Positions 46,195 to 54,186 of a stretch of DNA of 64,000 bases are shown here, piece after piece. This DNA comes from PHAA01 sp022706565 (GTDB lineage Bacteria; Bacillota; Syntrophomonadia; Syntrophomonadales; Syntrophomonadaceae): contig JAXGLD010000002.1 in assembly GCA_040769385.1 (NCBI GenBank), positions 434,001 to 498,000 on the forward strand, in the 5' to 3' direction. Both the position numbers and the translations under genes were made by a program. The first letter of the stretch is position 1. Every line of letters starts with the position of its first letter. Under the pieces are notes generated by a model. It searched no databases. It saw nothing but the letters and a program-made list of their open reading frames with translations, and was not told the origin of the DNA.

Positions 46195-46211
46195 TTATAA
46201 AAGCCGAAAAA

Positions 46212-46248
46212 CAGGGCTCTCACTTTTAGCGGGAGCCCTGCATTTTTT
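46212..46248 (+). terminator. Terminator after tRNA-Pro
   Basis: CAGGGCTC and GAGCCCTG arms around 13 bases, then CATTTTTT. Confidence 0.85.
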
Positions 46249-46384
46249 GATATTCCCTACTGAAGTTGCAACCGGGCCATAACTCAGGCCCTATCCCCAA
46301 GTTAATCTCCCCCCTCTGTTCAACGGGACATTACGTGACATGTGGGGGGCGGAAGCCATGCATCGATAGACAACGTAGCGCCGA

Positions 46385-47734
46385 TTAATCTTGAGGTTCT
46401 TGTTCAGGCAATTGTTCCGGTGTCTGTTCTGATTCTTGCTCTGGTTCCTGTTCGGGCACCAGTTCCGTTGACGGCGCTGGATTCAACTGTTGCATTTGTT
46501 CAGCCAGGAAATCCTCATAATCACGGGCATCTTTTACTTCCGGCACCGTGAACTCCAGGCCGTAATCCGACATGGTATAGGTTCCCTGCATGGCCATGGC
46601 CATATCGATAGCCGCGGCCGGACTCTGTGCAGTGGCTGGAATATCCATGTTAAACTTTATATTCCCGGCCAAATCCATGTAATCATTGTAGAATGTTGCT
46701 TTGTCAATCCAAACGGAGTAGACAAAATCAAGCTCCATCCCTTCCAGTATCTTCTGCATATCTACATCTTGGTCCATAGACGGAATCTGCTGCATAATGC
46801 CTTTGAAATAATCACTCTTAAATATGTCGCCGCCCATAACACCATTAAGAACCCAATATTCTTTGCCATCCTTTTGCTGATCATTGGCAAAGGTCAGGGC
46901 TATGCCCATCTCCTTAATTTGTTTCATGGCCGCAACCGGATCCTGAGTCATGGACTGTTTCATCAATTCTTCGAGATTCAAACCCTCCAGGTTCATCTTG
47001 AGCCATCCGGTCTCGGGCATGTTCATAAACACCCCATCCTCATTGAACAGCATCTCCATTCTTATGGTTTGCGGCTCGGGGGCAGGGCTTTCGGGTGCAT
47101 TCACCACGGATGTCTGCTTCATGTACATAAGCATGGGCTCAATCTGAAGCCAGGCTTCTACGTCCGAATCCATATTCATCTTCATGGTTTGGTCTTCTTC
47201 TCCGGTTGCTTTGGCGGTCATATCCATGTCGATCTGCATATCAGCCGTCATTTTGTAACGCCCCGCCTGCGTGATCATGGCAGAGGATTTGGCCATGACT
47301 TCCTCAGCCGTCATTCCATCCCGGGTTTCGTTATAAGCGACGGATATGGTACTGGTATCACCGTCCCATGAAACTGATGCCCCCACAGCCTCAAATACAA
47401 AACGCAGCGGTATGTAGGTTTTACCTTCCATAACGTCAGGTGCCAGTGGCATCGTCAGGGTTTCTCCGTTCACGACAGCGGCAGTGCTGCCCACAGTCAT
47501 CTGGATGGTCTTGTCGTTCTCGGTAATGGTAATGGAATCTCCTTCCACGGCTACGTCACAACCTAGAAAGTTCATAATGACATCCGGGGTGACCCTGGTC
47601 ACTCCGCTCTCAATACTAGGCGCTTGCTTAGGTTGATATGGTTTCCCGTTGAACTCCAGATTGGCAGCCAAAGTTGGGGTCGCCATTAACAGCACCATAA
47701 TGAGAGTAAGCAAAATAGTAACTTTTCCTTTCAT
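46385..47734 (-). CDS. Secreted stalk-domain (copper-amine-oxidase N-like) protein with Met-rich lipoprotein-like domain
   Basis: A 449-residue exported protein. A signal peptide (KVTILLTLIMVLLMATPTLAA) precedes a stalk domain (about 40-130, with MEGKTYIPLRFVFEAVGASVSWD) of the type found in Firmicute surface proteins. Residues 150-410 form a large beta-rich domain with many Met and Asp residues, resembling LppX/DUF6612-type lipoprotein folds. The last 30 residues are a low-complexity Pro-Glu-Gln tail. It may bind cell wall or lipids; no enzyme motif is seen. ATG 47734 follows AAGGAG by seven bases. Confidence 0.75.
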   Translation of the reverse strand: MKGKVTILLTLIMVLLMATPTLAANLEFNGKPYQPKQAPSIESGVTRVTPDVIMNFLGCDVAVEGDSITITENDKTIQMTVGSTAAVVNGETLTMPLAPDVMEGKTYIPLRFVFEAVGASVSWDGDTSTISVAYNETRDGMTAEEVMAKSSAMITQAGRYKMTADMQIDMDMTAKATGEEDQTMKMNMDSDVEAWLQIEPMLMYMKQTSVVNAPESPAPEPQTIRMEMLFNEDGVFMNMPETGWLKMNLEGLNLEELMKQSMTQDPVAAMKQIKEMGIALTFANDQQKDGKEYWVLNGVMGGDIFKSDYFKGIMQQIPSMDQDVDMQKILEGMELDFVYSVWIDKATFYNDYMDLAGNIKFNMDIPATAQSPAAAIDMAMAMQGTYTMSDYGLEFTVPEVKDARDYEDFLAEQMQQLNPAPSTELVPEQEPEQESEQTPEQLPEQEPQD

Positions 47735-47872
47735 TCTTTCGCTCCTTCCATTAGTAGTTGTAATGTCCCTTTCCACATTATACATGAATCGAACCGCGTT
47801 TCTTGCCGCTTCCGGTTGGTATTAACTGGACTAACAGGACATCCGTGCCCCATCGTGTCATTTCTTGATTGT

Positions 47873-48172
47873 TTACCCGTAACGGTATTCTACGCCGAAG
47901 GTGCCGCGGGGGAACTCCCATTTGGCCAAGATGGTTTTGCCGCACAGGATACGACAGGTGCCGCATTCCAAGCAGCCGGCATAGTCAAAAAATACTTCCC
48001 CGTTCTTATTCAGCTTGTAGATACCCGCGGGGCAGGCCACCATCAGTTTGCGGTACTCGTTCATATCCACATCTTCTTTGAGAACGATGTGAGCATTCTC
48101 TTCGTCCACATAGAACTTGTTGATGGAGAGTTTGGCGTCTACGTTAACTTTTTCGCTTGCAGCGGTGTTCAT
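47873..48172 (-). CDS. fixX: Ferredoxin-like protein FixX
   Basis: A 99-residue ferredoxin-like partner of FixC/ETF dehydrogenases. Cluster cysteines are in CPAGIYKL and CLECGTCRILC. It accepts or hands on electrons at the FixC flavoprotein. The ATG overlaps the fixC stop (ATGA), so expression is coupled. No etfAB (fixBA) genes are present in the window. Confidence 0.92.
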   Translation of the reverse strand: MNTAASEKVNVDAKLSINKFYVDEENAHIVLKEDVDMNEYRKLMVACPAGIYKLNKNGEVFFDYAGCLECGTCRILCGKTILAKWEFPRGTFGVEYRYG

Positions 48173-49455
48173 ATCGTTTTCATCCCCTTCCACCCGTCTT
48201 TAATCAGGTTCCAGATGCCGATCTTTTTGACATGGGGCATCATTTTCTTCATTAAAGGCCGGGCAGGTTTGCCGTCCATCACGAACATGTCGGTCAGCAT
48301 GTCCACGGCCATTTTTGGATAGGCGTCAAATATTCGCGGGGTGCCCTCGAGGAAATGGGGGAACTGGCGGTACAGTTTCATATCCGGCAGGACGAAGCTC
48401 TCTTCCATATACTTCTGGTAGTTCTGCAGGCCGGCGGCGCTGAAATCATCATTCTGTTTGGCATCGAGCACTGCTTTGGCTGCGCATTCGGCTGAAGCTA
48501 TCGCGAAGTCCATGCCTCTTATGGCGTAACCCAGGTTAATGCACAGGCCAGCCCCGTCACCTACTACCATCACCCCGTTGCCGATGATCCTGGGCATCAT
48601 GTCGAAGCCACCCTCCGGGACCAGGTGGCCGGAGTATTCCTTCAAAGTGGCTCCTTTGAGAAGGGGGGCCACGGCGGGATGATTGTGGAAGTCTTCCATC
48701 ATTTGGGGCACGGTCTTCTCGCCCAAGTCGCTCAAGGTGGCCACTACTCCCAGGGATATGCTTTCCTTGTTGGTATATAAGAAGCCTCCCCCGATGCGGC
48801 CGTCAGACGGACTGCCTGCGAACATGCAGGCGGTGCCTTCGTTGTCACTGCAGCCGAAACGGTCTTCGATGACACTGGCGGGCAGTTCCCACAGTTCCTT
48901 GACCCCCACCGCCATCTGATGGGGCTTGAACTCCTCACGCATCCCTATCTTCTGGGCCAGCAGGCTGTTGATGCCGTCGGCCAGGATGACTACCCTAGCG
49001 GTAATCTCATCTTCTCCGGCTACTACCCCACCGACCTGTCCGTCGTTGACTATAAGGTTTTCCACGCAAATCCCGGAGACGATGTTGGCCCCGGCCGACT
49101 CAGCCTTTTCCCCCAGCCACTGGTCAAAAGGGGCTCTGAGCACTGAATATGAATCCTGTCCCTGCACGCCCAGGCGACCGGAATAGAAATCAAGCCCAGC
49201 AGCGCTGTCCTCGGTCATCATATAGACCCGCTCCCGGGTTATCTTTCTTTCAATGGGTGCTTCTTCGGCAAAGCCAGGCATGATCTTCTCCAGGCTGTGG
49301 GAGTAGAGGCGCCCCCCGGTCATGTTCTTGCTGCCCGGGAAATTGCCTCTTTCGATCAGCAACACTTCCAGGCCTTCTTTGGCCAGGAGGTAGGCCGCCA
49401 CCGTGCCGGCGATGCCTCCGCCTACTATTATGGCGTCAAATGCTTCGTCTGCCAC
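48169..49455 (-). CDS. fixC: FixC-type electron-transfer flavoprotein dehydrogenase
   Basis: A 428-residue FAD protein related to ETF:quinone oxidoreductase. The dinucleotide motif VGGGIAGTVAAYLLAKEG is at the start, and GDGAGLCINLGYAIRGMDFAIASAE is the second FAD-binding signature. The C-terminal part is amphipathic (HVKKIGIWNLIKDGWKG), suited to membrane contact. With FixX it links electron-transfer flavoprotein to quinone or to low-potential carriers; in FixABCX it does flavin-based bifurcation. In an acyl-CoA-oxidising anaerobe it could serve reoxidation of ETF. Confidence 0.93.
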   Translation of the reverse strand: MADEAFDAIIVGGGIAGTVAAYLLAKEGLEVLLIERGNFPGSKNMTGGRLYSHSLEKIMPGFAEEAPIERKITRERVYMMTEDSAAGLDFYSGRLGVQGQDSYSVLRAPFDQWLGEKAESAGANIVSGICVENLIVNDGQVGGVVAGEDEITARVVILADGINSLLAQKIGMREEFKPHQMAVGVKELWELPASVIEDRFGCSDNEGTACMFAGSPSDGRIGGGFLYTNKESISLGVVATLSDLGEKTVPQMMEDFHNHPAVAPLLKGATLKEYSGHLVPEGGFDMMPRIIGNGVMVVGDGAGLCINLGYAIRGMDFAIASAECAAKAVLDAKQNDDFSAAGLQNYQKYMEESFVLPDMKLYRQFPHFLEGTPRIFDAYPKMAVDMLTDMFVMDGKPARPLMKKMMPHVKKIGIWNLIKDGWKGMKTI

Positions 49456-49591
49456 ACTACCAACTCCTTCTTAAAAAGTGAGGGAACACAGAGGAAACAG
49501 CCAATCAAGCTACTTCTCGAAGAATACTTGGCCTGCTAAATATAATTCTATTCTATCTGCCCCTGCCAATAAACCTTTTTCCCGGGCCTGT

Positions 49592-49622
49592 AAAAACAAA
49601 ATAAGGGGACTTCCCCCCTTAC
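49592..49622 (-). terminator. Terminator after tyrA
   Basis: On the minus strand TAAGGGG and CCCCTTA pair around six bases, followed by TTTTGTTTTT. It separates aroF-tyrA from fixCX. Confidence 0.85.
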
Positions 49623-49642
49623 TGCGATTCAATCTTACCAGT

Positions 49643-50716
49643 TTAATCCCTGATCCATGCTCGGATACCATTTTCCTTGAGTTTTTGCACGGCAGCCCCG
49701 GCCTGGGCCAGCGGCACTCCTAGCCGCACCGACCCTTCGTTTTCCTCCCGGACCCCCATGATCTGAATATCATTGATGTTTATGCCTGCCTCGCCCATGA
49801 TGGCCCCGAGGGTACCGATGATGCCCGGCTTGTCCTGGACTATGGCAGTTATATCAGCGTTGTTGATCAGGTTGAGACGCCCGGTGCGCAAAGTCTTGCG
49901 CAGCTGCTGGGCTTCAGCCAGATACCTGCGCAGTATCTCCCCCTGATTCTGTTCCAAGGCTTGTTCATAAAGTTGCAGTTGGCTGATCAAAGACCTGATC
50001 TCCTCGGCTACCGCGCCCCGGTTCAGGATCAGGATATCTTCCCAAAGTTCGGGATTGGAGGCAGCGATTCGGGTTGTGTCCCGCAGCCCACCCGCAGCCA
50101 GCTGCAATGCGCCGGGATGAGACTTCAGATTATTCATTAGGCTGGCAGCTACGATATGGGGCAGGTGGCTGACCTGGCTCACCATCTGGTCATGTTCCAA
50201 TGGTGTCGCCAATATCACCTGGGCGCCGGTTCTGCCCAGCAGTTCGCTCAGTATCTCCACCTGGCTGTTATCCACCCCATCCGCCGGAGTCAGCACATAA
50301 ACAGCGTTCTGGAGCAGGTACTGGTCAGCCCCGGTTATGCCGCTGCGGTCCGATCCCGCCAGGGGATGCCCGCCGATGGCAATCACATGCGGTGGCAGGA
50401 TCTCTTCAAACTGTTCCATGATCCACTGCTTGACACTGCCTACATCGGTGACGATCGTGCCCGGTTGCAGCGAATCCTTGATATTCCTTAGTACTCCCGG
50501 AATCTTGCGCAGTGGAGTCGCAACAAAGACCACATCACAGCCGCTGACGTCCCCCTGGGGCAGTATACCACCTATGGCCTCCATTTCCATGGCCCGCTCC
50601 ATTGTGAGAGAATCGGTGTCACTGCCCCAAATCTCCAACTCCGGGCACGATGACCGCAAAGCCATGCCAATCGAGGCGCCGATAACACCCAAACCGATAA
50701 TGGCAATTCTCTTCAT
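49643..50716 (-). CDS. tyrA: Prephenate dehydrogenase with ACT domain
   Basis: TyrA oxidises prephenate to 4-hydroxyphenylpyruvate, the tyrosine branch. The 357-residue protein has the NAD motif IIGLGVIGASIG, the GGHPLAGSDRSG active-site histidine segment and a C-terminal ACT domain (ITAIVQDKPGIIGTLGAIMGEAG) for tyrosine feedback. It is two bases after aroF, forming a two-gene unit. Confidence 0.95.
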   Translation of the reverse strand: MKRIAIIGLGVIGASIGMALRSSCPELEIWGSDTDSLTMERAMEMEAIGGILPQGDVSGCDVVFVATPLRKIPGVLRNIKDSLQPGTIVTDVGSVKQWIMEQFEEILPPHVIAIGGHPLAGSDRSGITGADQYLLQNAVYVLTPADGVDNSQVEILSELLGRTGAQVILATPLEHDQMVSQVSHLPHIVAASLMNNLKSHPGALQLAAGGLRDTTRIAASNPELWEDILILNRGAVAEEIRSLISQLQLYEQALEQNQGEILRRYLAEAQQLRKTLRTGRLNLINNADITAIVQDKPGIIGTLGAIMGEAGININDIQIMGVREENEGSVRLGVPLAQAGAAVQKLKENGIRAWIRD

Positions 50717-50718
50717 TA

Positions 50719-51741
50719 TTAGTTGGCCCCGCTTATGCCGCGGATCGCCTTCAGCACAGCCTTCACCTGTTGGACCAGTATTCCAAATTCATCGGGAATC
50801 AACGATTGTGGGCCGTCCGACCAAGCCTCGGCGGGATTGGTGTGGACCTCAACAATAATACCATCGCAGCCACAGGCCACCGACGCAAGAGACATGGGAA
50901 TCACCAAATCCCGTTTACCGGTCCCATGGCTGGGATCTACGATTACTGGTAGATGGGACAGCTGCTTGGTCAGTGGTATAGCGCTCAGGTCCAGGGTATT
51001 GCGGGTGTAGGTTTCAAAGGTACGGATACCCCTTTCGCACAGGATTATTTGGCTGTTGCCGCTGTCCAAGATGTATTCGGCCGCCATCAGCCACTCCTCA
51101 ATGGTGGCAGACAGGCCTCGTTTGAGAAGGACCGGTTTATTATATTTACCTACCTCTTTGAGGAGGTAGAAGTTCTGCATATTGCGGGCTCCGATCTGGA
51201 TTATGTCCACATACTCGGCTACCATGGGAATCGACTTCTGATCCATGACCTCGGTGACGATGGGCAGACCGGTGATTTCGCGGGCTTCGGCCATGATCTT
51301 AAGGCCTTCTTCGCCCAAACCCTGAAATGAATAGGGGGAGGTGCGCGGTTTAAATGCGCCCCCGCGTAAGGCCAGGGCACCTCTTTCCCACACCGCCACG
51401 GCGGTTTGGATGAATTGCTCCCGTCCCTCGATGGCGCACGGTCCGGCGATCAGCGGGACACTGCCATCCCCGAAGGTGGCGTTCCCGACCTGAACAATGG
51501 TATTGTCGGTTTTGAATTCCCGCGAAGCCATCTTGAACGGCTTCATTATGGCCACCACGTTCTCCACCCCGGGCATCGCCTGCAGAGACGTGTGATCGAC
51601 TCGGGTGCGGTCACCAACCGCGCCCAGGATGGTCCGGTTTATTCCTTCCGACAGGTGAACGTTAAAACCTTTTGCGACCAAGCGTTCCTGCACCGCTTCG
51701 ACCTGAGCAGGGGTGGCCCCTTTCTTCATAACAATTACCAC
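50719..51741 (-). CDS. aroF: 3-deoxy-7-phosphoheptulonate (DAHP) synthase
   Basis: The first enzyme of the shikimate pathway, joining phosphoenolpyruvate and erythrose 4-phosphate. The 340-residue protein has an N-terminal ferredoxin-like regulatory domain (1-65) as in the Thermotoga type, then the KDPS/DAHPS barrel (VPLIAGPCAIEG, LRGGAFKPRTSPYSFQG, VDPSHGTGKR). The start is GTG 51741, nine bases after AGGAGG; an ATG four codons downstream is less well placed. A long leader with a terminator-like hairpin precedes it. Confidence 0.94.
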   Translation of the reverse strand: MVIVMKKGATPAQVEAVQERLVAKGFNVHLSEGINRTILGAVGDRTRVDHTSLQAMPGVENVVAIMKPFKMASREFKTDNTIVQVGNATFGDGSVPLIAGPCAIEGREQFIQTAVAVWERGALALRGGAFKPRTSPYSFQGLGEEGLKIMAEAREITGLPIVTEVMDQKSIPMVAEYVDIIQIGARNMQNFYLLKEVGKYNKPVLLKRGLSATIEEWLMAAEYILDSGNSQIILCERGIRTFETYTRNTLDLSAIPLTKQLSHLPVIVDPSHGTGKRDLVIPMSLASVACGCDGIIVEVHTNPAEAWSDGPQSLIPDEFGILVQQVKAVLKAIRGISGAN

Positions 51742-51777
51742 GTTCTTTAACCTCCTCATTTTCATGGCGTCAGGGGT

Positions 51778-51811
51778 CAAAATGAAAACACCACGGCCAA
51801 GCCAATGGTGT
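51778..51811 (-). promoter_or_regulatory. Attenuator-like terminator hairpin in the aroF leader
   Basis: On the minus strand ACACCA and TGGTGT flank an inner GGC/GCC stem and are followed by TTTTCATTTT, only 37 bases before the aroF start and well after the promoter. A terminator in this place, with no gene before it, means conditional termination. Another hairpin (GAGAG/CTCTC) lies just upstream. No T-box sequence was found. Confidence 0.6.
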
Positions 51812-51912
51812 GAGAGCCGCTTCTATCGCCTCTCCATCCTACCGCCCTACATTGCCTTTTGGAATTCTACCTTTACATGCTGCCATGATACCTGCTACCG
51901 TACTACAAAACT

Positions 51913-51942
51913 ACTATAGCACACCCAGCCGGGGCGGTTCAA
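51913..51942 (-). promoter_or_regulatory. Promoter of aroF-tyrA
   Basis: TTGAAC (51942-51937) and TATAGT (51918-51913) on the minus strand, 18 bases apart. It predicts a leader of about 165 bases. Between it and the tRNA promoter at 52103 I see no gene. Confidence 0.7.
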
Positions 51943-52102
51943 CGGAAAATAACAGGCATAAAGCGGTCCTTCTCTTCATATAATATAGGATGCTCAAATA
52001 TGTCATAATCGTTTGACTACACGGGGCATTGTAATCAAGAAGCCCCAACCAGGCTGGTTTTAATCCGATAACGACTCCCGTGCCGGCAGAGGCAATTATA
52101 CC

Positions 52103-52131
52103 TTGAAATGCATTTTTAAAAGCAGTATAAT
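52103..52131 (+). promoter_or_regulatory. Promoter of the tRNA-Gly/tRNA-Arg unit
   Basis: TTGAAA and a perfect TATAAT (52126-52131), 17 bases apart, 11 bases before the first tRNA. Confidence 0.88.
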
Positions 52132-52142
52132 GGTTTTTGCCG

Positions 52143-52216
52143 GCGGGTGTAGCTCAATGGTAGAGCCCCAGCCTTCCAAGCTGGTTGCGCGGGTTCGATT
52201 CCCGCTACCCGCTCCA
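52143..52216 (+). tRNA. tRNA-Gly (anticodon TCC)
   Basis: A 74-base cloverleaf with CCA. Acceptor GCGGGTG/TACCCGC, anticodon arm CCAGC-CTTCCAA-GCTGG, T-loop GTTCGATTC. Confidence 0.97.
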
Positions 52217-52223
52217 TTTTTTT

Positions 52224-52300
<77 letters not shown>

Positions 52301-52305
52301 TTTAT

Positions 52306-52340
52306 AAAAAAAGAACCCGCCTTTGATGGGCGGGTTTTGC
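52306..52340. terminator. Bidirectional terminator between tRNA-Arg and uppP
   Basis: AACCCGCC (52314-52321) and GGCGGGTT (52329-52336) form a strong stem. Seven T follow on the minus strand (for uppP) and TTTTGCTGTT on the plus strand (for the tRNAs). Confidence 0.85.
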
Positions 52341-52389
52341 TGTTCTCTGGCAGTTTTCCTCTCGCTTGGCGGGCATGATCCTTCGACAC

Positions 52390-53214
52390 TTATTCAAACC
52401 AGAGAAAGTAGCCAATGACTAGAAGGCCTAAGGCGATACGATACCATCCAAAGGCTTTGAAATCGTTATTCTTAATATAGCCCAGTAAGAACTTAATGGC
52501 GATAACTGACACCACAAAGGCCACGATCATCCCGGTCAGTAAAATCGCCATTTCCGTGCCGGTAAAAACCAATCCGAACTTGGCCAGTTTTAAGGCACTG
52601 GCCCCGAACATTACCGGGATAGACAGGAAGAATGAAAATTCGGCCGCCACATGACGAGAAGTCCCCAGAATAATGGCACCCAGAATAGTTGCGCCGGAAC
52701 GTGAAGTGCCGGGAATCAGCGACAGGACTTGAAATATTCCGATCAAGAACGCCGTATTATAAGTCATATCATTGAAGGACTTAATCACGCCTTCCCTGCC
52801 TTTATTGTGATTTTCAATAACGATAAATAGAATCCCGTAAACGATCAGCATGACCGCCACGGTTTGATAGTTATAGAATTTATCGTTCAACCAATCATCA
52901 AACAAGAATCCTAATACGGCGGCAGGGATGACCCCTACAATCACTTTGTACCAAATCGCCATGGTGCCTTTCTTCTCTTGCTTGGTTTTACTGGGCGCGA
53001 ACGGATTCAGCTTATGTAGATAGAGCAGGACCACCGCCATGATCGCTCCCAGTTGGATGACCACGAAGAACATTTCTATAAATCCTGCCGAAGCATCCAA
53101 TTTGATGAATTGCTCGACCAAAATCATGTGCCCGGTACTGCTTATCGGCAGCCATTCGGTAATTCCCTCCACGATTCCCAGGATAACCGCTTTCACCAAT
53201 TCTATCAAAAGCAC
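52390..53214 (-). CDS. uppP: Undecaprenyl-diphosphatase (BacA/UppP)
   Basis: UppP removes a phosphate from undecaprenyl diphosphate to recycle the lipid carrier for cell-wall synthesis, and gives bacitracin resistance. The 274-residue membrane protein has about eight helices and both signature motifs: EGITEWLPISSTGH (16-29) and PGTSRSGAT. It stands alone between two tRNA clusters. Confidence 0.95.
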   Translation of the reverse strand: MLLIELVKAVILGIVEGITEWLPISSTGHMILVEQFIKLDASAGFIEMFFVVIQLGAIMAVVLLYLHKLNPFAPSKTKQEKKGTMAIWYKVIVGVIPAAVLGFLFDDWLNDKFYNYQTVAVMLIVYGILFIVIENHNKGREGVIKSFNDMTYNTAFLIGIFQVLSLIPGTSRSGATILGAIILGTSRHVAAEFSFFLSIPVMFGASALKLAKFGLVFTGTEMAILLTGMIVAFVVSVIAIKFLLGYIKNNDFKAFGWYRIALGLLVIGYFLWFE

Positions 53215-53536
53215 CCTATGTAACCCCCAATACTATCTGCGACCCCTATAACATTACCTTATTTTGTGATATTTACAAACCACATCTTGCTCATTCCCAC
53301 TGTTTTTGTTGAAGTCAGTGGGCCTTAGCTATATCATATACAACCTGGCAAACATAATCCCGGACCGCTTTCTTAACTATTCCTTAATAATTGCTTACAT
53401 TTCATTATGTACGGTTGCCGAACAGGAATTATGTCAAATTCGAGCATCGATACGGATTTAGGAATTATGTTACCGTGATTTCGCAAGCCTCCGGCAAAAG
53501 AGCAGAAGAGCTGCAAAACGGAAATGGTTTTATTTC
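53215..53536. other. AT-rich intergenic region, no gene seen
   Basis: About 320 bases before the tRNA promoter. It holds a hairpin (CCCACTG and CAGTGGG, 53297-53323) in the uppP 5' region and two copies of AGGAATTATGT about 35 bases apart near 53425 and 53459. No open frame, RNA or mobile-element signature is evident. Confidence 0.5.
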
Positions 53537-53565
53537 TTGCGAAATGGATACTAATCCTTTATAAT
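53537..53565 (+). promoter_or_regulatory. Promoter upstream of the tRNA-His/Gln/Lys unit
   Basis: TTGCGA and a perfect TATAAT (53560-53565), 17 bases apart. It lies about 125 bases before tRNA-His, so the transcript would carry an unusually long 5' part; no closer promoter was found. Confidence 0.65.
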
Positions 53566-53691
53566 ATCCTTTGTGGCAAAGCGGTGGACTCTTTGGATGT
53601 GGAAAATCCGATGAAGAACTCAAGCATGGCGCGCTTTTGAGGTACCATATCCCCCCTGCAGTACGCCATTATTTTTTCCGGTTTATGCGTG

Positions 53692-53768
53692 GTGGGTGTA
53701 GCTCAGCTGGCTAGAGCACCAGATTGTGGCTCTGGGGGCCGTGGGTTCGAGTCCCATCATCCACCCCA
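53692..53768 (+). tRNA. tRNA-His (anticodon GTG)
   Basis: A 77-base cloverleaf with CCA; the extra G(-1) that pairs with C73 in all tRNA-His is encoded at 53691. Anticodon arm CCAGA-TTGTGGC-TCTGG. Confidence 0.96.
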
Positions 53769-53819
53769 TTTTACCCGAACTTGACAGCCGCCCGGTTATC
53801 CGATTATACTCAATGGCGT

Positions 53820-53894
53820 TGGGGTGTCGCCAAGCGGTAAGGCAACGGACTTTGACTCCGTCATTCGTTGGTTCGAATCCAGCCACCCCAGCCA
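53820..53894 (+). tRNA. tRNA-Gln (anticodon TTG)
   Basis: A 75-base cloverleaf with CCA. Acceptor TGGGGTG/CACCCCA, anticodon arm CGGAC-TTTGACT-CCGTC (with one U-G-type closing pair), T-loop GTTCGAATC. Confidence 0.96.
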
Positions 53895-53911
53895 ATAAGT
53901 ACTCATCTCAT

Positions 53912-53987
53912 GGGCCATTAGCTCAGTTGGTAGAGCACCTGACTTTTAATCAGGGCGTCCCGCGTTCGAGTCGCGGATGGCCTACCA
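53912..53987 (+). tRNA. tRNA-Lys (anticodon TTT)
   Basis: A 76-base cloverleaf with CCA. Acceptor GGGCCAT/ATGGCCT, anticodon arm CCTGA-CTTTTAA-TCAGG. Confidence 0.97.
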
Positions 53988-53998
53988 TCGAAAATTAA

Positions 53999-54027
53999 TA
54001 ACCCGCCGATATTGGCGGGTTTTTTGT
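53999..54027 (+). terminator. Terminator after the tRNA-His/Gln/Lys unit
   Basis: AACCCGCC and GGCGGGTT arms around six bases, then TTTTGTG. The same stem sequence is used at 52314. Confidence 0.88.
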
Positions 54028-54186
54028 GTTTGTCTGGTGCAGGTGCCAAGAGAGACGCATGACGACAACATTTTACTAAAGTGATGTCGGTAAACCCGGC
54101 TGCAAATGATACAATACAAAACATAGCAGATAGTTTTAATTCGTTTCGCTGGCTGATCAATCATTATCAAGGGAGCCTCTGATAGA

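Noticed and set aside
46490..47371. Long plus-strand open frame opposite the stalk-domain gene
   Set aside because: His/Gly-rich shadow of the Met/Asp-rich coding strand; no start signal and no family features.
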